DNA of 64,000 nt from Bryobacterales bacterium (lineage in GTDB: Bacteria > Acidobacteriota > Terriglobia > Bryobacterales > Bryobacteraceae). Below, piece by piece: positions 26,984-36,756 of this stretch. Every line of letters starts with the position of its first letter. The first letter of the stretch is position 1. The DNA is taken from contig JADJWL010000005.1 in the NCBI GenBank assembly GCA_016716385.1, forward strand, positions 62,001 to 126,000. The letters run 5' to 3'. A model generated the notes under the pieces. The model worked only from the letters and a program-made list of their open reading frames with translations. It made no database searches and was not told where the DNA came from. Both the position numbers and the translations under genes were made by a program.

Positions 26984-28494
26984 GCTTCCTCGGCTGGATC
27001 ACCCTCGCCCCGCTCTTCGGCTTCTTTCTGATTCTGTTTCTTCCGCGCAACAATCCGGCGCTGATCCGCCAGGTGACGCTGCTTCTCTCGCTCGTCATCT
27101 TCGCCGGTTCGCTCGGACTGCTCAGCGGCACGCAACCGGATACCAACGTTCCCTGGATCCCGGACTTCAACATCAACTTCCACCTGTCGATCGACGGGCT
27201 GAGCATCTGGCTGGTGCTGCTTTCGACCCTGCTCACGCCGATCGCGGTGCTGATTTCGTGGAAGTACATTGACCACCGCGTGAAGGAGTATCACGCGCTG
27301 CTCTTCCTGCTGGAGTTCGGTGTCATCGGCGTGTTCGTGGCGATGGACCTGTTCCTGTTCTACGTGTTCTGGGAAGTGTCGCTCGTACCGATGTACCTGC
27401 TAGTGGGCATCTGGGGCCACGAGCGCCGGATCTACGCCGCGGTCAAGTTCTTCCTCTACACCATGGCCGCTTCCGTTCTGATGCTGGTCGCCATCGTGTA
27501 TGTGTACCTGCAGGCGGGCACATTCAGCTATCCCGAGATCCTGCGAATGATCGGCAGCAGCCAGTTGGTGTTTTCGCCAACGGCGCAGTTCTGGCTCTTC
27601 CTCGCGTTCTTCGTTGCGTTCGCGGTGAAGGTGCCGCTGTTTCCACTCCATACCTGGTTGCCGGACGCGCACGTCGAAGCACCGACCGCGGGCTCGGTGA
27701 TGCTGGCTTCGGTGATGCTGAAGCTTGGGACCTACGGCATCGTGCGCTTTTGTCTGCCAATGTTCCCGGGCGCCGCGCGCGAGTGCGCGGACTGGATCGT
27801 GGCCCTGGCGATCATCGGGATCATCTACGGCGCGCTGGTCGCGCTGGTGCAGCCGAACATGAAGAAGCTGGTGGCGTACTCGTCGGTGAGCCACCTCGGC
27901 TTCGTCGTCCTCGGCATCTTCTCGTTCACGCAGTACGGCATGGATGGCGCGGTGTACCAGATGCTCAATCACGGCATCTCCACGGGCGCGCTCTTCATTT
28001 TGGTCGGCTGCTTGTATGAACGGCGGCATTCGCTCGAGATCAAAGACTATGGAGGCGTCGGGACCGTCGCTCCGTGGCTATCGATCGTGTTCGTTGTCAC
28101 GACGCTGGCCAGCGTCGGATTGCCCACGCTGAACAATTTCGTCGGCGAGTTCATGGTGCTGGTGGGCGCGGCCAAGGTCAGCCTGACGTGGGCGGCGTTG
28201 GCCTCACTGGGCGTGATTCTTTCCGTCTGCTACATGCTGTGGCTCTACCAGCGCACCTTCACTGGCGAGACGCCTGAGGAAGTCCGCAAGCACGTCTACG
28301 ATCTGACCCCGCGCGAATGGGCAGCACTCCTGCCGCTTGTGATCCTCATGGTGTGGATGGGGATTTCGGCGCAGACGTTCCTGCCGCGCATCACCGCATC
28401 GACGAGTCCGATTCTGAAGCAAACCACCGTGAACGTACCATTCCAGGTTCAAGACGCGACCCCGGCTTCGCAGGAGGTCGCCGATGCTCGATAG
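26980..28494 (+). CDS. nuoM: NADH-quinone oxidoreductase subunit M
   Basis: A 504-residue antiporter-like subunit with the channel motifs VKVPLFPLHTWLPDAHVEAPTAGSVMLASVMLKLGTYG and the proximal Glu in YVFWEVSLVPMYLL. The GTG start overlaps the nuoL stop (GTGA). It forms the middle proton channel. Confidence 0.95.
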   Translation: MSFLGWITLAPLFGFFLILFLPRNNPALIRQVTLLLSLVIFAGSLGLLSGTQPDTNVPWIPDFNINFHLSIDGLSIWLVLLSTLLTPIAVLISWKYIDHRVKEYHALLFLLEFGVIGVFVAMDLFLFYVFWEVSLVPMYLLVGIWGHERRIYAAVKFFLYTMAASVLMLVAIVYVYLQAGTFSYPEILRMIGSSQLVFSPTAQFWLFLAFFVAFAVKVPLFPLHTWLPDAHVEAPTAGSVMLASVMLKLGTYGIVRFCLPMFPGAARECADWIVALAIIGIIYGALVALVQPNMKKLVAYSSVSHLGFVVLGIFSFTQYGMDGAVYQMLNHGISTGALFILVGCLYERRHSLEIKDYGGVGTVAPWLSIVFVVTTLASVGLPTLNNFVGEFMVLVGAAKVSLTWAALASLGVILSVCYMLWLYQRTFTGETPEEVRKHVYDLTPREWAALLPLVILMVWMGISAQTFLPRITASTSPILKQTTVNVPFQVQDATPASQEVADAR

Positions 28495-29950
28495 CTTCAT
28501 CCCCTCGTGGGCCGAACTTCTGAGGTTCATGCCGGAGATCATTCTGTCTCTGGTGGGAAGCTTGCTCGTGATGCTCGAGCCGGTCACGGGACCGAAGTCG
28601 AAATCGATGCTGGGCCACGTCGCGATCGCGGGGCTGATCGTGGCGCTCGGCGCCACGTTTGTCGCTCACGCGAATCCCGGCGCCGCGTTCTCTTCGATGA
28701 TCGTGGTCGACGGGTTCGCCACCTTCTTCCGCGTGATCGTTTTCACGGTCGGCATCCTCACGATTTTCTCCTCGTACCAGTATCTGGACCGCGAAGGCTC
28801 GAACCGCGGCGAATACTATGCACTGATTCTGTTTTCGGTGGTAGGCCAGAGCGTGATGGTGGTGGCCAACGAGTTGATCATGATCTTCATCGGCCTGGAG
28901 ATCTCTTCGATTGCCACCTATGTGCTGGCGGGTTTCCTGCGCGATGACAAGCGCAACAACGAGTCGGCCATCAAATACTTTCTGTTGGGTTCGTTCGCCA
29001 CGGGATTCCTGCTGTACGGGATCGCGCTGATCTACGGCGCAACCGGCACGACCGACCTCGGCGAGGTCCGGCAGGCGGTTCTCCAGAGCGCCGAGCCGCC
29101 GGTGCTGCTGCTGAGCGTGGCCGCGGGCCTGATGTTTATTGGCCTCGGGTTCAAGGTGTCCGGCGCACCGTTCCAGATGTGGACCCCGGACGTTTACCAG
29201 GGCGCCCCAACGCCTGTCACGGCGTTCATGTCGGCGGGTCCGAAGGCGGCGGCATTCGCCATCTTTCTGCGGATCTTTGTAACCGTGTTCGAATCCGTTG
29301 GAGACCGCTGGGAGCCGCTGATCTGGGCCTCGGCGCTGGCCTCGATGACCATCGGCAACTTCGCCGCCCTGCAGCAGAAGAACTTCAAACGCCTGCTTGC
29401 GTATAGCTCGATCGCGCATGCCGGATATGTCCTGGTGGCGCTGACGGCGCGTTCGGAGATCGGCACCGCTTCCGCGATGTTCTACCTCGCCGCTTACGCA
29501 CTGATGAACATGGGCGCCTTCGCCGTGATCGCGCATGTGGCCGGCAAAGGTGAAACAACGGTGGACGTGAGCGATTTTGCGGGACTGGGCGCGAAGCAAC
29601 CGGTGACCGCCGCGCTGCTGACCATCTTCATGCTGTCGCTCATCGGTGTCCCGCTCACCGGTGGATTCTTCGGGAAGTTCTACATCTTCAAGGCCGCGCT
29701 CGAGAGCAAGCTGCTTTGGCTGGCGATTCTGGGTCTGCTCAACTCCGCCGTGGCCGCCTACTACTATCTGCGAGTGCTGGTGGTCATGTACATGGAAGAG
29801 CCTTCGGCGCGGACGGAGAATCTCGAGCCGATGCCGATGAGCTTGCAGGCTGCCCTGTGGCTTCCCGCGGCGGGCGTGCTGTTCCTTGGCATCTTCCCGT
29901 CGGCGGTGCTTGAGTTCGCCTCGGCTTCGGCCCGGCTGTTGGGACAATAG
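28484..29950 (+). CDS. nuoN: NADH-quinone oxidoreductase subunit N
   Basis: A 488-residue antiporter-like subunit, the last nuo gene. It has FIGLEISSIATYVLAGF, the channel Lys segment GFKVSGAPFQMWTPDVYQGAPTPVTAFMS and a terminal half with GVPLTGGFFGKFYIF. The start overlaps nuoM by 11 bases. No terminator hairpin is visible after its stop. Confidence 0.95.
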   Translation: MLDSFIPSWAELLRFMPEIILSLVGSLLVMLEPVTGPKSKSMLGHVAIAGLIVALGATFVAHANPGAAFSSMIVVDGFATFFRVIVFTVGILTIFSSYQYLDREGSNRGEYYALILFSVVGQSVMVVANELIMIFIGLEISSIATYVLAGFLRDDKRNNESAIKYFLLGSFATGFLLYGIALIYGATGTTDLGEVRQAVLQSAEPPVLLLSVAAGLMFIGLGFKVSGAPFQMWTPDVYQGAPTPVTAFMSAGPKAAAFAIFLRIFVTVFESVGDRWEPLIWASALASMTIGNFAALQQKNFKRLLAYSSIAHAGYVLVALTARSEIGTASAMFYLAAYALMNMGAFAVIAHVAGKGETTVDVSDFAGLGAKQPVTAALLTIFMLSLIGVPLTGGFFGKFYIFKAALESKLLWLAILGLLNSAVAAYYYLRVLVVMYMEEPSARTENLEPMPMSLQAALWLPAAGVLFLGIFPSAVLEFASASARLLGQ

Positions 29951-29989
29951 CCCGTCACGGTTGCGCGCCGTCATCTACACTGAAGTCCT

Positions 29990-31309
29990 ATGCGCGCTGT
30001 TCTATTTCTCCTGCTGGCTGCGACGGCGGCTCCCGCCGCCTGGAAGGCCGGGGCCTCCAAGGTCGAAATCACTCCGAAGGAACCTGTGTGGCTTGCCGGT
30101 TACGGCAGCCGGACGCAGCCCTCGGAAGGCGTGCGCCAGCCAATCTACGTCAAGGCTTTGGCGCTTGAAGACTCCACCGGCGCACGCAGCCTGCTCCTGA
30201 CGTTCGATCTGCTCGGGCTCGATCAGGGCACCGCCCGCATCATCGCGGAGAGCGTGCAGAAACGCTTCGGCATTCCGCGGGAACGCGTGGCGATGGTGGC
30301 GTCGCACACGCACAGCGCGCCCGTGGCGGGCACGGTGTTGCTGCCTGCCTACCCTCTCGAAGCCTCGCACGTCGCTGTTATTGAACGCTACACCGACTGG
30401 ATGCTGGAGCGCGTCACCGAGGCCTCGGAGCAGGCGGTACGCGCCCTGGCGCCCGCGACTCTCCACTTCGGCCAAGGCTTCGCCGGGTTCGCGGTGAACC
30501 GGCGCCGCGTGGGCAATCGCGCGCGTCCGGGACCGGTCGATCACGATGTTCCCGTGCTCGGCGTCAAAGGCTCCGAGGGCCGCTGGAGGGCGATCGTGTT
30601 CGGCTACGCCTGCCATGCCACCGTGCTCAGCGACAATCAGGTCAGCGGGGATTGGCCCGGCTACGCCCAAGCCGCGATCGAGCGCGACCATCCTGGCGCT
30701 GTAGCTCTGTTCGTCACCGGCGCGGGAGCTGACTCGAATCCCCTGCCGCGCCGCGCGGTGGCGCTCGCTGAGCGCTATGGGGAGACACTGGGCTACGAGG
30801 TCGCCGATGTGCTGAAGCAGAAGCTCGTGGACGTGGCCGAGCCGCTCCGGGCCGCCTATCGCGAAGTGGACCTTCCGTTCAGCGAAGCGCCCAAACGCGC
30901 CATCTGGGAGGATCGCGCGAAGACCGGCGAGAACCACATGGTGCGGAACCACGCCCGGGCAATGCTGGCAATGATCGAGCGCAACGGCAAACTGCCGGAG
31001 CGGTATCCGTACCCGGTGCAGGTCTGGCGCTTCGGGAACCAGATGAAGATGATCATCCTCGGCGGAGAACTGGTCGTAGATTTCGCGCACCGTTTCAAAG
31101 GCGAATACGGCGCGGACGACACATGGATCGCCGGTTATGCCAACGACGTGTTCGCCTACATCCCTTCGCTGCGCGTGCTGCGGGAAGGCGGCTACGAAGG
31201 CGGCGGCGCCATGATTCCTTACGGACAGCCGTCGCCGTTCCGCTGGCCGGTCGAAGAGATCATTGCGGAAACGGTGGACCAGTTGATCACCGCCACCGCG
31301 GCTCCATGA
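29990..31309 (+). CDS. exported neutral/alkaline ceramidase-like hydrolase
   Basis: A 439-residue protein with a short signal peptide (cut after PAA). It carries the neutral ceramidase N-terminal fold marks: KVEITPKEPVWLAGYG, the zinc-binding ASHTHSAP, YACHATVLS and GDWPGYAQAAIE, followed by FVTGAGADSNPLP. Bacterial relatives release fatty acids from ceramides or act on other amides outside the cell. It is shorter than characterised ceramidases and seems to lack their C-terminal immunoglobulin-like domain, so the substrate is open. It converges on sppA with no gap. Confidence 0.8.
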   Translation: MRAVLFLLLAATAAPAAWKAGASKVEITPKEPVWLAGYGSRTQPSEGVRQPIYVKALALEDSTGARSLLLTFDLLGLDQGTARIIAESVQKRFGIPRERVAMVASHTHSAPVAGTVLLPAYPLEASHVAVIERYTDWMLERVTEASEQAVRALAPATLHFGQGFAGFAVNRRRVGNRARPGPVDHDVPVLGVKGSEGRWRAIVFGYACHATVLSDNQVSGDWPGYAQAAIERDHPGAVALFVTGAGADSNPLPRRAVALAERYGETLGYEVADVLKQKLVDVAEPLRAAYREVDLPFSEAPKRAIWEDRAKTGENHMVRNHARAMLAMIERNGKLPERYPYPVQVWRFGNQMKMIILGGELVVDFAHRFKGEYGADDTWIAGYANDVFAYIPSLRVLREGGYEGGGAMIPYGQPSPFRWPVEEIIAETVDQLITATAAP

Positions 31310-33043
31310 TCAGCGGAATTCCAGCGTGAAGGGCATCAGCCGCAGATAGCCGCCGCGTGCGACCAGGCGCGCCTGCCAGCTTGCCAGAAACTCGCGGGCT
31401 GGCTCGGGCATGGCTGCGCGCGTCAGCGCCTGGGGAATGCTCACTTCCGGCGTCTGGCCGAAAAGCCATTCGAACATCGTCTTCCTGGGCGGATAGGTCA
31501 CCAGCCGGATCTTCTCTTCGGCTTCGACCCCGGCTCGCTCGCGGATCAGTTCGACTGCGCGGTCGAGCCCGCCCAATTCGTCCACCAGGCCGCGTTCGTG
31601 CGCCTGCGAGCCCAGCCAGACGCGCCCCTGCGCCAGGGGTTCGACGTCGGAGAACTCCCGCTTGCGCGCCTCCGCCACTTTGGTCACGAACGTTTCGTAC
31701 GTGCTGTCGACGCCCCGCCTGAGCTTCGCCAGCGCTTCCGGATCGAGCGCGGAATAGTCCGAGTCGATGTCGGCAAAGCGCCCGCGCTTCAACGTGTCCT
31801 TGGTGACGCCAAGCTTCGTGTACAGCCCTTTCAGGTTGGCCTTGCCGAAGACGACACCGATCGATCCGGTGACCGTGCCGGGATACGCGAGTACGGGGTC
31901 GCCCGTCATCGCCATGTAGTAGCCGCCCGACGCCGCGGTGTCCGACATCGAAACCACCATCGGCTTCTTCTTGCTCAACAAGTTCAGCTCGCGCCAGATC
32001 TCGTCGGACGCAATCGCGTCGCCGCCTGGAGAATCGAGGCGCAGGATCACGCCGCGCACCGAATCGTCCTTGGCGAGCCGGCGCACAGTCCGGATGAACG
32101 AGAGAGACTGGATGCCGTCATCGTCGCCCATCCCGTCGCCGCCCGCGCTGATTCCGCCTTGTCCCACCAATAGCGCCACGCGCGCGCCTGAGGACGGTGC
32201 TGCCTTGATGTAGTCGCGGTGTGAGACCCGGCGCACTTCCTGGCTCTGGACCCGCTTCTTCAGTTCGTCGAGAACCTGGTCTTCGTACAGGAGATCGTCG
32301 ATCAGCCCATTCTGTTTGGCTTCGGTCGCGAGGAACGGACCCTGATCGAGCAGCGCGCGCATGGCGTCCACTTCCTGGCCGCGCGCCTCCGCCAGCGTCC
32401 GGATCAGGTCTCCGTACAGATCATCGAGGATGGCGGTCAGAGCCTCCCGCGTCTCCGGGCTCATGCGGTCCCGCACGAACATGTCGCCGAAGTCCTTGTA
32501 CTTGCCCGCGTGGACGATCTGGACTTCCACACCGAGTTTGTCGAGCGTGTTCTTGAAGTACATGGACTGCGCCAGCAGACCCTTCACGTTGAGGTAGTCT
32601 TCCGGTGAGATGTAGACTTTGTCGGCCGCTGACGCGAGGTAATATTCACGCGTTCCCGGATTGCGCAGATAGGCGATCACCGGCTTGCCGCTCTTGCGGA
32701 ACGCGGCCAACCCGGCACGCAATTCCTGCATCTTCGCCCAACCGATCTCAAGGCCCCGCGGTTCGAGAAGGATTGCCTCGATCCGCGAGTCCGTCGCGGC
32801 GCGATGGAGCGCTTCCCAGATCTCGCTTACCGATGCCGGCTGCTGTTCAGCCAACAAAGGAAAAGGCAGGTCCAGTGGCGTCCGTTCCGGAATGTCGCCT
32901 TCCAGACGCAGGACGAGCGCCGCGTTGTCCGGCACCTGCGGCCGCGCTTCCACGCCGAAGCGGGCGAGCGACGCCACAAGCAAAATGGCGGTGAGTACAG
33001 TCAGGGCGGCTCCCGTCAGCAATCCAAGCAGAAATTTCTTCAT
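31310..33043 (-). CDS. sppA: signal peptide peptidase SppA, 67K type
   Basis: A 577-residue membrane serine protease with an N-terminal anchor (residues 3-26) and two tandem ClpP-like domains. The catalytic Lys is in the first half (HAGKYKD, K181 or K183) and the nucleophile Ser in the second (SDTAASGGYYMA, S372), as in E. coli SppA. It degrades signal peptides left in the inner membrane. It is the last of four minus genes with gaps under 40 bases. Confidence 0.93.
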   Translation of the reverse strand: MKKFLLGLLTGAALTVLTAILLVASLARFGVEARPQVPDNAALVLRLEGDIPERTPLDLPFPLLAEQQPASVSEIWEALHRAATDSRIEAILLEPRGLEIGWAKMQELRAGLAAFRKSGKPVIAYLRNPGTREYYLASAADKVYISPEDYLNVKGLLAQSMYFKNTLDKLGVEVQIVHAGKYKDFGDMFVRDRMSPETREALTAILDDLYGDLIRTLAEARGQEVDAMRALLDQGPFLATEAKQNGLIDDLLYEDQVLDELKKRVQSQEVRRVSHRDYIKAAPSSGARVALLVGQGGISAGGDGMGDDDGIQSLSFIRTVRRLAKDDSVRGVILRLDSPGGDAIASDEIWRELNLLSKKKPMVVSMSDTAASGGYYMAMTGDPVLAYPGTVTGSIGVVFGKANLKGLYTKLGVTKDTLKRGRFADIDSDYSALDPEALAKLRRGVDSTYETFVTKVAEARKREFSDVEPLAQGRVWLGSQAHERGLVDELGGLDRAVELIRERAGVEAEEKIRLVTYPPRKTMFEWLFGQTPEVSIPQALTRAAMPEPAREFLASWQARLVARGGYLRLMPFTLEFR

Positions 33044-33050
33044 ACAGGCG

Positions 33051-33914
33051 CTACGCCCCGTTCAGGATGAGATCGACGCGGCGGCTCACCTCGCGCAGGT
33101 ACGCTTCGTCTCCGCCCGGTAGTTCCACCGTCGCCGATCCTTTGAATCCGATGTCCGAAAGCGCCTTGTGAACCGCCGGCCAGTCGATCTCTCCTTCCCG
33201 CAGGGGGACGAACCGGGCGTTTCTCTCGGCGAACGTGAAATCTTTGACGTGCAACTTTACGATGCGCGAACCGAGCGTGCGGATCCAATCCTGCGGGAAA
33301 CCGGTAAGCACGACGTTGCCGATGTCGAAATACGCCCGTACCCAGCGGCTGCGGAACGAGTCGACATAGTCGCGGAACTCGATCGGGCTCAGCAGGAACT
33401 TGTTCCACACGTTCTCGACCGCGATCACGATGCCGAGTTCTTCGGCCAGCGGGATCATCTTCGTGACTTCGCGCTGCGACCGGGTCCAGGCGTCGCGGTA
33501 GCCGGTCTCGGCGTTTACGACGGCGGGAACGAGCAGGACGGTCTCGGCGCCCCACTGCTTCGCATTGCGCAGGCTGGTCTCCATGCCCTTCCGGCTGATC
33601 TCCACCACCCTCGGATCGGCCGAAGACAGCGGGTACTTCCAGTGAGCCATGTTCATGACCGAGTGGATGCGCAGACCCACCTTCGACGCTGCGTTGGCGA
33701 TGGCGTCCGCCTCGTGCGGGTCGTCCACCGCCTGGCACTCCATCTCTTCGAAGCCGCAATCCAGCGCCAGGCGGAAGCGCTCCGGCAGGTTCATCGTGCG
33801 CGGCAGCATGGAATTCAGCACCGCCTTGCGGATGGGCAGGCGCGAGGCGCCCCCGACACCGGGAGCCGCCGCGGCCATGGCCGCCAGTGCCGTCACGAAC
33901 TTCCTTCGATCCAT
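33051..33914 (-). CDS. Tat-exported TIM-barrel sugar isomerase/epimerase-like protein
   Basis: A 287-residue AP-endonuclease-2/xylose-isomerase-like barrel. The N-terminus MDRRKFVTALAAMAAAAP is a Tat-type signal. Metal-ligand positions are seen in AVENVW (Glu), FDIGNV (Asp), KLHVKDF (His) and ATVELPG (Glu). It resembles hydroxypyruvate isomerase-like and sugar epimerase proteins common in Acidobacteriota. It lies between an amidohydrolase and sppA in the same direction; the substrate is unknown. Confidence 0.78.
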   Translation of the reverse strand: MDRRKFVTALAAMAAAAPGVGGASRLPIRKAVLNSMLPRTMNLPERFRLALDCGFEEMECQAVDDPHEADAIANAASKVGLRIHSVMNMAHWKYPLSSADPRVVEISRKGMETSLRNAKQWGAETVLLVPAVVNAETGYRDAWTRSQREVTKMIPLAEELGIVIAVENVWNKFLLSPIEFRDYVDSFRSRWVRAYFDIGNVVLTGFPQDWIRTLGSRIVKLHVKDFTFAERNARFVPLREGEIDWPAVHKALSDIGFKGSATVELPGGDEAYLREVSRRVDLILNGA

Positions 33915-33951
33915 GCTTCCTATTATTCAGGAAATCCGGCGCCGCCGGGAA

Positions 33952-35208
33952 TCACAGAAGATCGGGATTCTTCTTGATGTTCTCTTCCCAATGCTCGTTG
34001 GCGCGCGCGTTGAGGTCCCAGACGACCTCGCCGTCGCGCAGGGTCAACTCGCAGACGAGGAACTTGTTGCCCATCGCGCGGGTCCCGCGCGAATCGAGGA
34101 ACCCGAACTGGCCTTCGTCGACCCGCAGTACCGCTACATCCGCACCGGCGCCCGCGCCGAGATGGCCCAGTTCCGGACGCTTGACCACACGTGCAGGCGT
34201 GTCCGCCGACATCTTGATGACTTCCGCCAGGGGCACGCCGTTCGAAAGAAACTTCGACATGATGTTGAGCTGATCCTTCATGCCGGCATTCATGCTGCCC
34301 GTGTGCAGGTCGGTGGAGATGGTGTCCGGCCAGAAGCCTTCTTTGAAGGCAGCCATGGCCACGTTCCAGCGGAAGCTGCCGCCGCCGTGGCCGATGTCAA
34401 AAATAATGCCGCGCTTGCGGCCCTCGGCCAGCGCGGGATTCAGCTTGCCATCCTCACCCAGTTCTTCGCGCAGGCCGGAGAACACGTGCGTGTAGATGTC
34501 GCCGGGGCGCAACTTCTTCATGAATAGCTCGGAGATGGGCCGCTCCGGCTTGTTGGCGCCGAAGTCGACCATCACCGGGATATTCGCCATCTCGCCCGCC
34601 TTGACCGCGTTCTCAACGGAGATCCACTCCGGTCCGCCAAAGTGTGCGGTCTTCACGCCGACCACAATGCCGGAATGCTTCTTCGCCATCTCCGCCAGCG
34701 GACCCGGTTCCATGTCGGATTGATCCTGCTCGTTGGCGCCGCTCATGCCGAGTCCGGCGATGTTCAGCAGCACCAGAACGCGGGTCTTCGAGCGGTCGAT
34801 CACCCGGTCCTTGAAGTCCTCGAAATTGCGCCAGCCCGAGGTCCCTGCATCCACGACGGTTGTGACGCCGGCGCGGAACGTGAAGCCGTCCGGATATACA
34901 CTCTGATCGCCCGTGAGGACGCCAGCCTGGCCCGTGCCCGCATAGACGTGGGCATGCATGTCGATCAGGCCGGGCGTGACATAGAGCCCTTCGACGTTGA
35001 TGACCTTGGCCGCCTGTTCGGAGGGAATGTTGTCGGCGACGCGCGCGATCTTGCCGCCCTTGATGGCGACATCGCTCTTCTTGTCGATGCCGTTGCGCGT
35101 ATCGATGACATGACCGCCCTTAAGGACGAGGTCGTAGGAATCCTTCTGGCAACCGGATAGCGCCAGCAAGAAACAAACCGGAATGAATACGTTTCTTCTC
35201 ATGTGCAC
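33952..35208 (-). CDS. amidohydrolase/deacetylase lipoprotein (COG3964-like), copy 1
   Basis: A 418-residue metal-dependent hydrolase. The signal ends in LSGCQ, so it is probably a lipoprotein. Metal motifs are HAHVYAG, a likely carboxylated Lys in VGVKTAHFGG and TDLHTGSMNAGM. The family includes enzymes that remove acyl groups from amino or hydroxy acids. It is a tandem paralogue of the gene immediately upstream (starting at 36462), with 6 bases between them and matching motifs along the whole length. Confidence 0.82.
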   Translation of the reverse strand: MHMRRNVFIPVCFLLALSGCQKDSYDLVLKGGHVIDTRNGIDKKSDVAIKGGKIARVADNIPSEQAAKVINVEGLYVTPGLIDMHAHVYAGTGQAGVLTGDQSVYPDGFTFRAGVTTVVDAGTSGWRNFEDFKDRVIDRSKTRVLVLLNIAGLGMSGANEQDQSDMEPGPLAEMAKKHSGIVVGVKTAHFGGPEWISVENAVKAGEMANIPVMVDFGANKPERPISELFMKKLRPGDIYTHVFSGLREELGEDGKLNPALAEGRKRGIIFDIGHGGGSFRWNVAMAAFKEGFWPDTISTDLHTGSMNAGMKDQLNIMSKFLSNGVPLAEVIKMSADTPARVVKRPELGHLGAGAGADVAVLRVDEGQFGFLDSRGTRAMGNKFLVCELTLRDGEVVWDLNARANEHWEENIKKNPDLL

Positions 35209-35214
35209 TCTCCG

Positions 35215-36462
35215 TCAGTTCTTCGAGTAGAAGGCCTGCCAATCTTCGCCGGCGCGCCCGTTCAGATCCCAAACCACCCGGCCATCGCGCAGCGTGAGTT
35301 CGCCGACGATGAACTGGGTCCCGTCGAAACGCCCGCCGTACGAATCGACGAAGCCGTAGCGGCCCTTGTCGACGCGCAGCACGGTCACGTCGGCGCCGGC
35401 GCCGGGCGTGAGGTGTCCGATGTCGGTGCGTTTGATCTGCGAGGCGGGATTCGAGGTCGACATCCGGATCACGTCGGCAAGCGGCACGCCGAGGTTCAGG
35501 ATCTTCGACATCACGTTCAGCATGTCCTTCATGCCGGCGTTCATGCTGCCGATGTGAAGATCGGTCGAGATCGAGTCAGGCACGAAGCCTTCCTTGATCG
35601 CGGGCACGGCGACGTGCCATCCGAAACTGCCGCCGCCGTGACCCACGTCGAACTTCACGCCGCGCGCGCGCGCCTCGCGGGCGAAGTCGCGGAGACGGCC
35701 GTGCGCATCGGTGTACGGCACTTTGCGCCGGTACGCGTGGGTGTAAATGTCGCCGGGCCGCAAGTGCTTGGTGACGAGGTCCTCGAATGGCCGTTCCGGA
35801 AGGAAGTCGCCGAAGTCGACCATGACCGGGAGATTGGCGAGTTTGCCTGCTTCCACCGCGTTGTCGACGGCCACCCATTCGGGGCCCGCGAAGTGCGCGG
35901 TCTTGATGCCGACGATGACGTCCGGGTGCTGCTTCGCCATCTTGGAGGCGGCCTGCGGATCCATGTCGGAGACGTCCTGCTCGATGTCGTCGCGGCCCGC
36001 CATCCCTTTGCCGACGATGTTGAGCATCGCCAGGACGCGGGTGCGGGCGCGGTCGATCACGCGCTGCTTGAAGTCCGGGAAGTTGGTCCAGCCAGAGGTG
36101 CCCGCATCAACCACGGTCGTGACACCGCTGCGGAAGGTGTGGCCGTCCGGGTAGACGCTGCGGTCGCCGGTGTAGCGGTCCCGCTGTCCCGTGCCGGCAT
36201 AGACGTGGACGTGCATGTCGATCAGGCCGGGGGTGACGAACAGGCCGCGAACGTCGACCACCTTCTTCGCCTGATTCTCGGGGATGCCGGCCGCCACGCG
36301 GGCGATCTTGCCGTTGGTGATCGCCACATCGCGCGGTTCGTTGATCCCGTTCCTGGGGTCGATGACGTGTCCCCCCTTGAGGAGCAAGTCGATCGGTTGC
36401 GCCAGCAGGCCGGGCGTCAACAGGACGCCGGCGGCCAGAAGTCGAAATGTCAGCAACTGCAT
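35215..36462 (-). CDS. amidohydrolase/deacetylase (COG3964-like), copy 2
   Basis: A 415-residue paralogue of the downstream gene, with the same blocks (VTPGLIDMHVHVYAGTGQ, TTVVDAGTSGWTNF, VGIKTAHFAGPEW, DVGHGGGSFGWHVA, DLHIGSMNAGMKD). Its signal peptide ends TPGLLAQ and has no lipobox, so it is probably soluble in the periplasm, whereas copy 1 appears lipid-anchored. It is the first gene of the four-gene minus group and is divergent from the DUF3311 gene. Confidence 0.82.
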   Translation of the reverse strand: MQLLTFRLLAAGVLLTPGLLAQPIDLLLKGGHVIDPRNGINEPRDVAITNGKIARVAAGIPENQAKKVVDVRGLFVTPGLIDMHVHVYAGTGQRDRYTGDRSVYPDGHTFRSGVTTVVDAGTSGWTNFPDFKQRVIDRARTRVLAMLNIVGKGMAGRDDIEQDVSDMDPQAASKMAKQHPDVIVGIKTAHFAGPEWVAVDNAVEAGKLANLPVMVDFGDFLPERPFEDLVTKHLRPGDIYTHAYRRKVPYTDAHGRLRDFAREARARGVKFDVGHGGGSFGWHVAVPAIKEGFVPDSISTDLHIGSMNAGMKDMLNVMSKILNLGVPLADVIRMSTSNPASQIKRTDIGHLTPGAGADVTVLRVDKGRYGFVDSYGGRFDGTQFIVGELTLRDGRVVWDLNGRAGEDWQAFYSKN

Positions 36463-36522
36463 GATTGAGTCCGTGTCACTACAGGGAGTGGCCTATCAGT
36501 ATACACTTGAGGCTTTCGGGTC

Positions 36523-36756
36523 ATGGGAAAACTCCTCGCCGCCGTCACCCTCGGGCTCTACATCGCCCACCAGGACTTCTGGTTCTGGACCACAGCGGAT
36601 CCGCTGCTCTTCGGCTTTCTGCCTGCGGGCCTGTGGTATCACGCGCTCTACGTCCTGGCCGCCTCGGCGCTGCTGGCGGCGCTGACAAAGTATGCCTGGC
36701 CGGCTGAACTGGAGCGCGAGGTGGAAGAGATGCTGCGGGAGGACAAACGCCGTTGA
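36523..36756 (+). CDS. small two-helix membrane protein (DUF3311-like)
   Basis: A 77-residue protein with two transmembrane segments joined by a short loop and a charged tail. DUF3311-type proteins are commonly encoded just before sodium:solute symporters and are thought to be accessory parts. Here the stop overlaps the symporter start by 4 bases, which fits that arrangement. Confidence 0.75.
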   Translation: MGKLLAAVTLGLYIAHQDFWFWTTADPLLFGFLPAGLWYHALYVLAASALLAALTKYAWPAELEREVEEMLREDKRR

